From JAEZAF01 sp964395665 (lineage in GTDB: Bacteria; Chloroflexota; Anaerolineae; Aggregatilineales; Phototrophicaceae): a DNA stretch of 64,000 nucleotides. The notes beneath the pieces are model-generated. The model had not been told where the DNA came from and searched no databases. It worked only from the letters and a program-made list of their open reading frames with translations. Each line of letters begins with the position of its first letter. Within the stretch, counting starts at the first letter, position 1. Below are positions 63,116 to 64,000 of this stretch, piece after piece. Position numbers and translations under genes: made by a program. The stretch spans positions 24,262-88,261 of the forward strand of contig CAYNDH010000002.1 of assembly GCA_964395665.1 (NCBI GenBank). The letters are read 5' to 3'.

Positions 63116-64000
63116 TTACCTCAACCGGAGCAGGATGATTCTGCGCAGTTGATGCAGGAATTCCAGTGTCTGGTAATTGCGTGCATTCTCTCCGAACTGT
63201 GTGATGGTTTCACCCGTCAGGATGTCTGCACTGCCACCGCCAACGCTTGGGTTATTCCCGTCGAAGGCTGCTGCGCCGATCTCGTTGAAGGCACGCCACA
63301 GATTGATCACCGGGATGTCGTTCTCGTCGGCCACTTCGATGATCACCTTATTGAGGCGCTTGATTGCGTCAAGGTTATCGGGGCGCGGATAAAGGGTCAT
63401 GGCGACCGGGATGACATTCTGATCAATCACGGCCTTGATCAACTGATCGTACTCGGCGCGGAATGTCTCCGGATCGGTGCCATTCTGTGCATCACGCAGG
63501 CCGATGCTGATCAGCGCGACCGACGCATTACTCTGTGTCAGTTCACAGATCAGGATCGTTTCACCATTGGTGCATTCGGCTGCCGGATCGTTGAGGATGC
63601 TGCTGATGGTCAGATCATTACCCGTGGTGAACCAGGTGCGGGTAAATGCGCCACTTGCGGCATAGGTATCGATAGCCTCGCGTAAGGCTTCACGGTCGGC
63701 GTCAAGCTGATAATCTCCATCACCAAACGGTTTCAGGAAACCTTCCTGCCGGATGCTGTTATCACCAATGACGGTGAATACAGAGGCATCGCGCTCGGCA
63801 CTGGCGATTGTGCGCAGATTGATCTCAAGCAGTTCGAGATTCGGCTGAATCGGAGTTTCATCCACGATCGCGAGATCCTCGCCGCCGGGTGTCTCTTCAC
63901 TTAAGCCAGTGACGGAGATGGTCTGTTCGGTAGTGGCTGAACCGGCGTCATTGGTCACGGTCAGGCGGACGACATAATCACCGTTCGCTGTGTAGGTATA
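63116..64000 (-). CDS. PKD plus SGNH-like protein, 5'-truncated by the window edge
   Basis: 295 residues visible; the frame is open through base 64000, so the start lies outside. The first visible residues (YTANGDYVVRLTVTNDAG) are the end of a PKD-like β-domain. The rest is related to the SGNH proteins at 44614 and 45781: VIGDNSIRQEGFLKPFGDGDY is the counterpart of their GDS..LxPxGxG stretch. Here the nucleophile block reads GDNS (shifted or lost Ser), block III reads GLRDAQ rather than GxND, and no DxxH is seen. It may be an inactive binding relative. Probably secreted. Confidence 0.78.
   Translation of the reverse strand, partial: YTYTANGDYVVRLTVTNDAGSATTEQTISVTGLSEETPGGEDLAIVDETPIQPNLELLEINLRTIASAERDASVFTVIGDNSIRQEGFLKPFGDGDYQLDADREALREAIDTYAASGAFTRTWFTTGNDLTISSILNDPAAECTNGETILICELTQSNASVALISIGLRDAQNGTDPETFRAEYDQLIKAVIDQNVIPVAMTLYPRPDNLDAIKRLNKVIIEVADENDIPVINLWRAFNEIGAAAFDGNNPSVGGGSADILTGETITQFGENARNYQTLEFLHQLRRIILLRLR

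Overview
The window looks like a piece of a Chloroflexota genome, probably Anaerolineae-like. This is inferred from the mix of gene families: a menaquinone pathway, type 2 IPP isomerase, secreted proteins with Thr/Pro stalks and β-helix domains, SH3/SGNH lipase-like proteins, kinase/WD40 giants, moderate-to-high GC, and frequent ATGA and TGATG gene overlaps. No marker gene settles the taxonomy. The sequence is a scaffold with three gaps of exactly 100 N (11526-11625, 14621-14720, 33519-33618). Each lies in a repetitive coding stretch. No tRNA, rRNA, CRISPR array or insertion sequence was seen, and no gene-free stretch exceeds 300 bases.

Layout. (1) 1-2.8 kb: the 3' part of an RND efflux pump. 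(2) 2.9-10.3 kb: a menaquinone block. tetR-menF-menD-menB-menE run leftward and menH is divergent. A palindrome and a -10 box between tetR and menH suggest autoregulation. (3) 10.4-22 kb: envelope and sensory proteins. There are two secreted β-helix proteins (one with an LPATGE-type tail), a Ser/Thr kinase-NTPase-TM-WD40 protein and a secreted SH3-like protein. (4) 22-36.6 kb: a leftward Pfa-type polyunsaturated fatty acid (or related secondary lipid) synthase operon. It encodes PfaA-like KS-MAT-ACPn-ψKR, a KR-DH piece separated from it by one in-frame TAG, a KS-CLF-AT-DH-DH megaprotein, a PfaD enoyl reductase, a DUF4258-type small protein and the PPTase that would activate the ACPs. (5) 36.8-43.3 kb: a response regulator, a small conserved-looking protein, and a signalling operon of STK, PP2C, DnaJ-VWA and FHA genes, with a good promoter at 43350-43378. 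This set resembles the known kinase/PP2C/VWA triads (TerY-P type). (6) 43.4-49.5 kb: hemW, two SH3-SGNH secreted proteins, polyprenyl synthase, IPP isomerase and a stand-alone ACP. (7) 49.5-52 kb: a membrane protein, a Mg-chelatase I-type AAA+ ATPase and a hotdog thioesterase. (8) 52-64 kb: surface polysaccharide and envelope genes. These are a GT4 glycosyltransferase, GtrA, an O-antigen ligase, a UDP-glucuronate decarboxylase-like enzyme, a macro-domain protein, a glycosidase-like/O-antigen-ligase fusion, a G5-domain lipoprotein, an rRNA/tRNA methyltransferase and a third SGNH relative cut by the window end.

How the parts connect. The isoprenoid genes (fni, polyprenyl synthase) make precursors for the menaquinone side chain. 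The PPTase sits at the end of the Pfa operon and would prime its ACP repeats. The kinase/phosphatase/FHA/VWA operon could act as one phospho-signalling unit. The strongest candidates for an undescribed system are the unusual Pfa operon, with its split ketoreductase and its coupled DUF4258 gene, and the STK-PP2C-DnaJ/VWA-FHA module.
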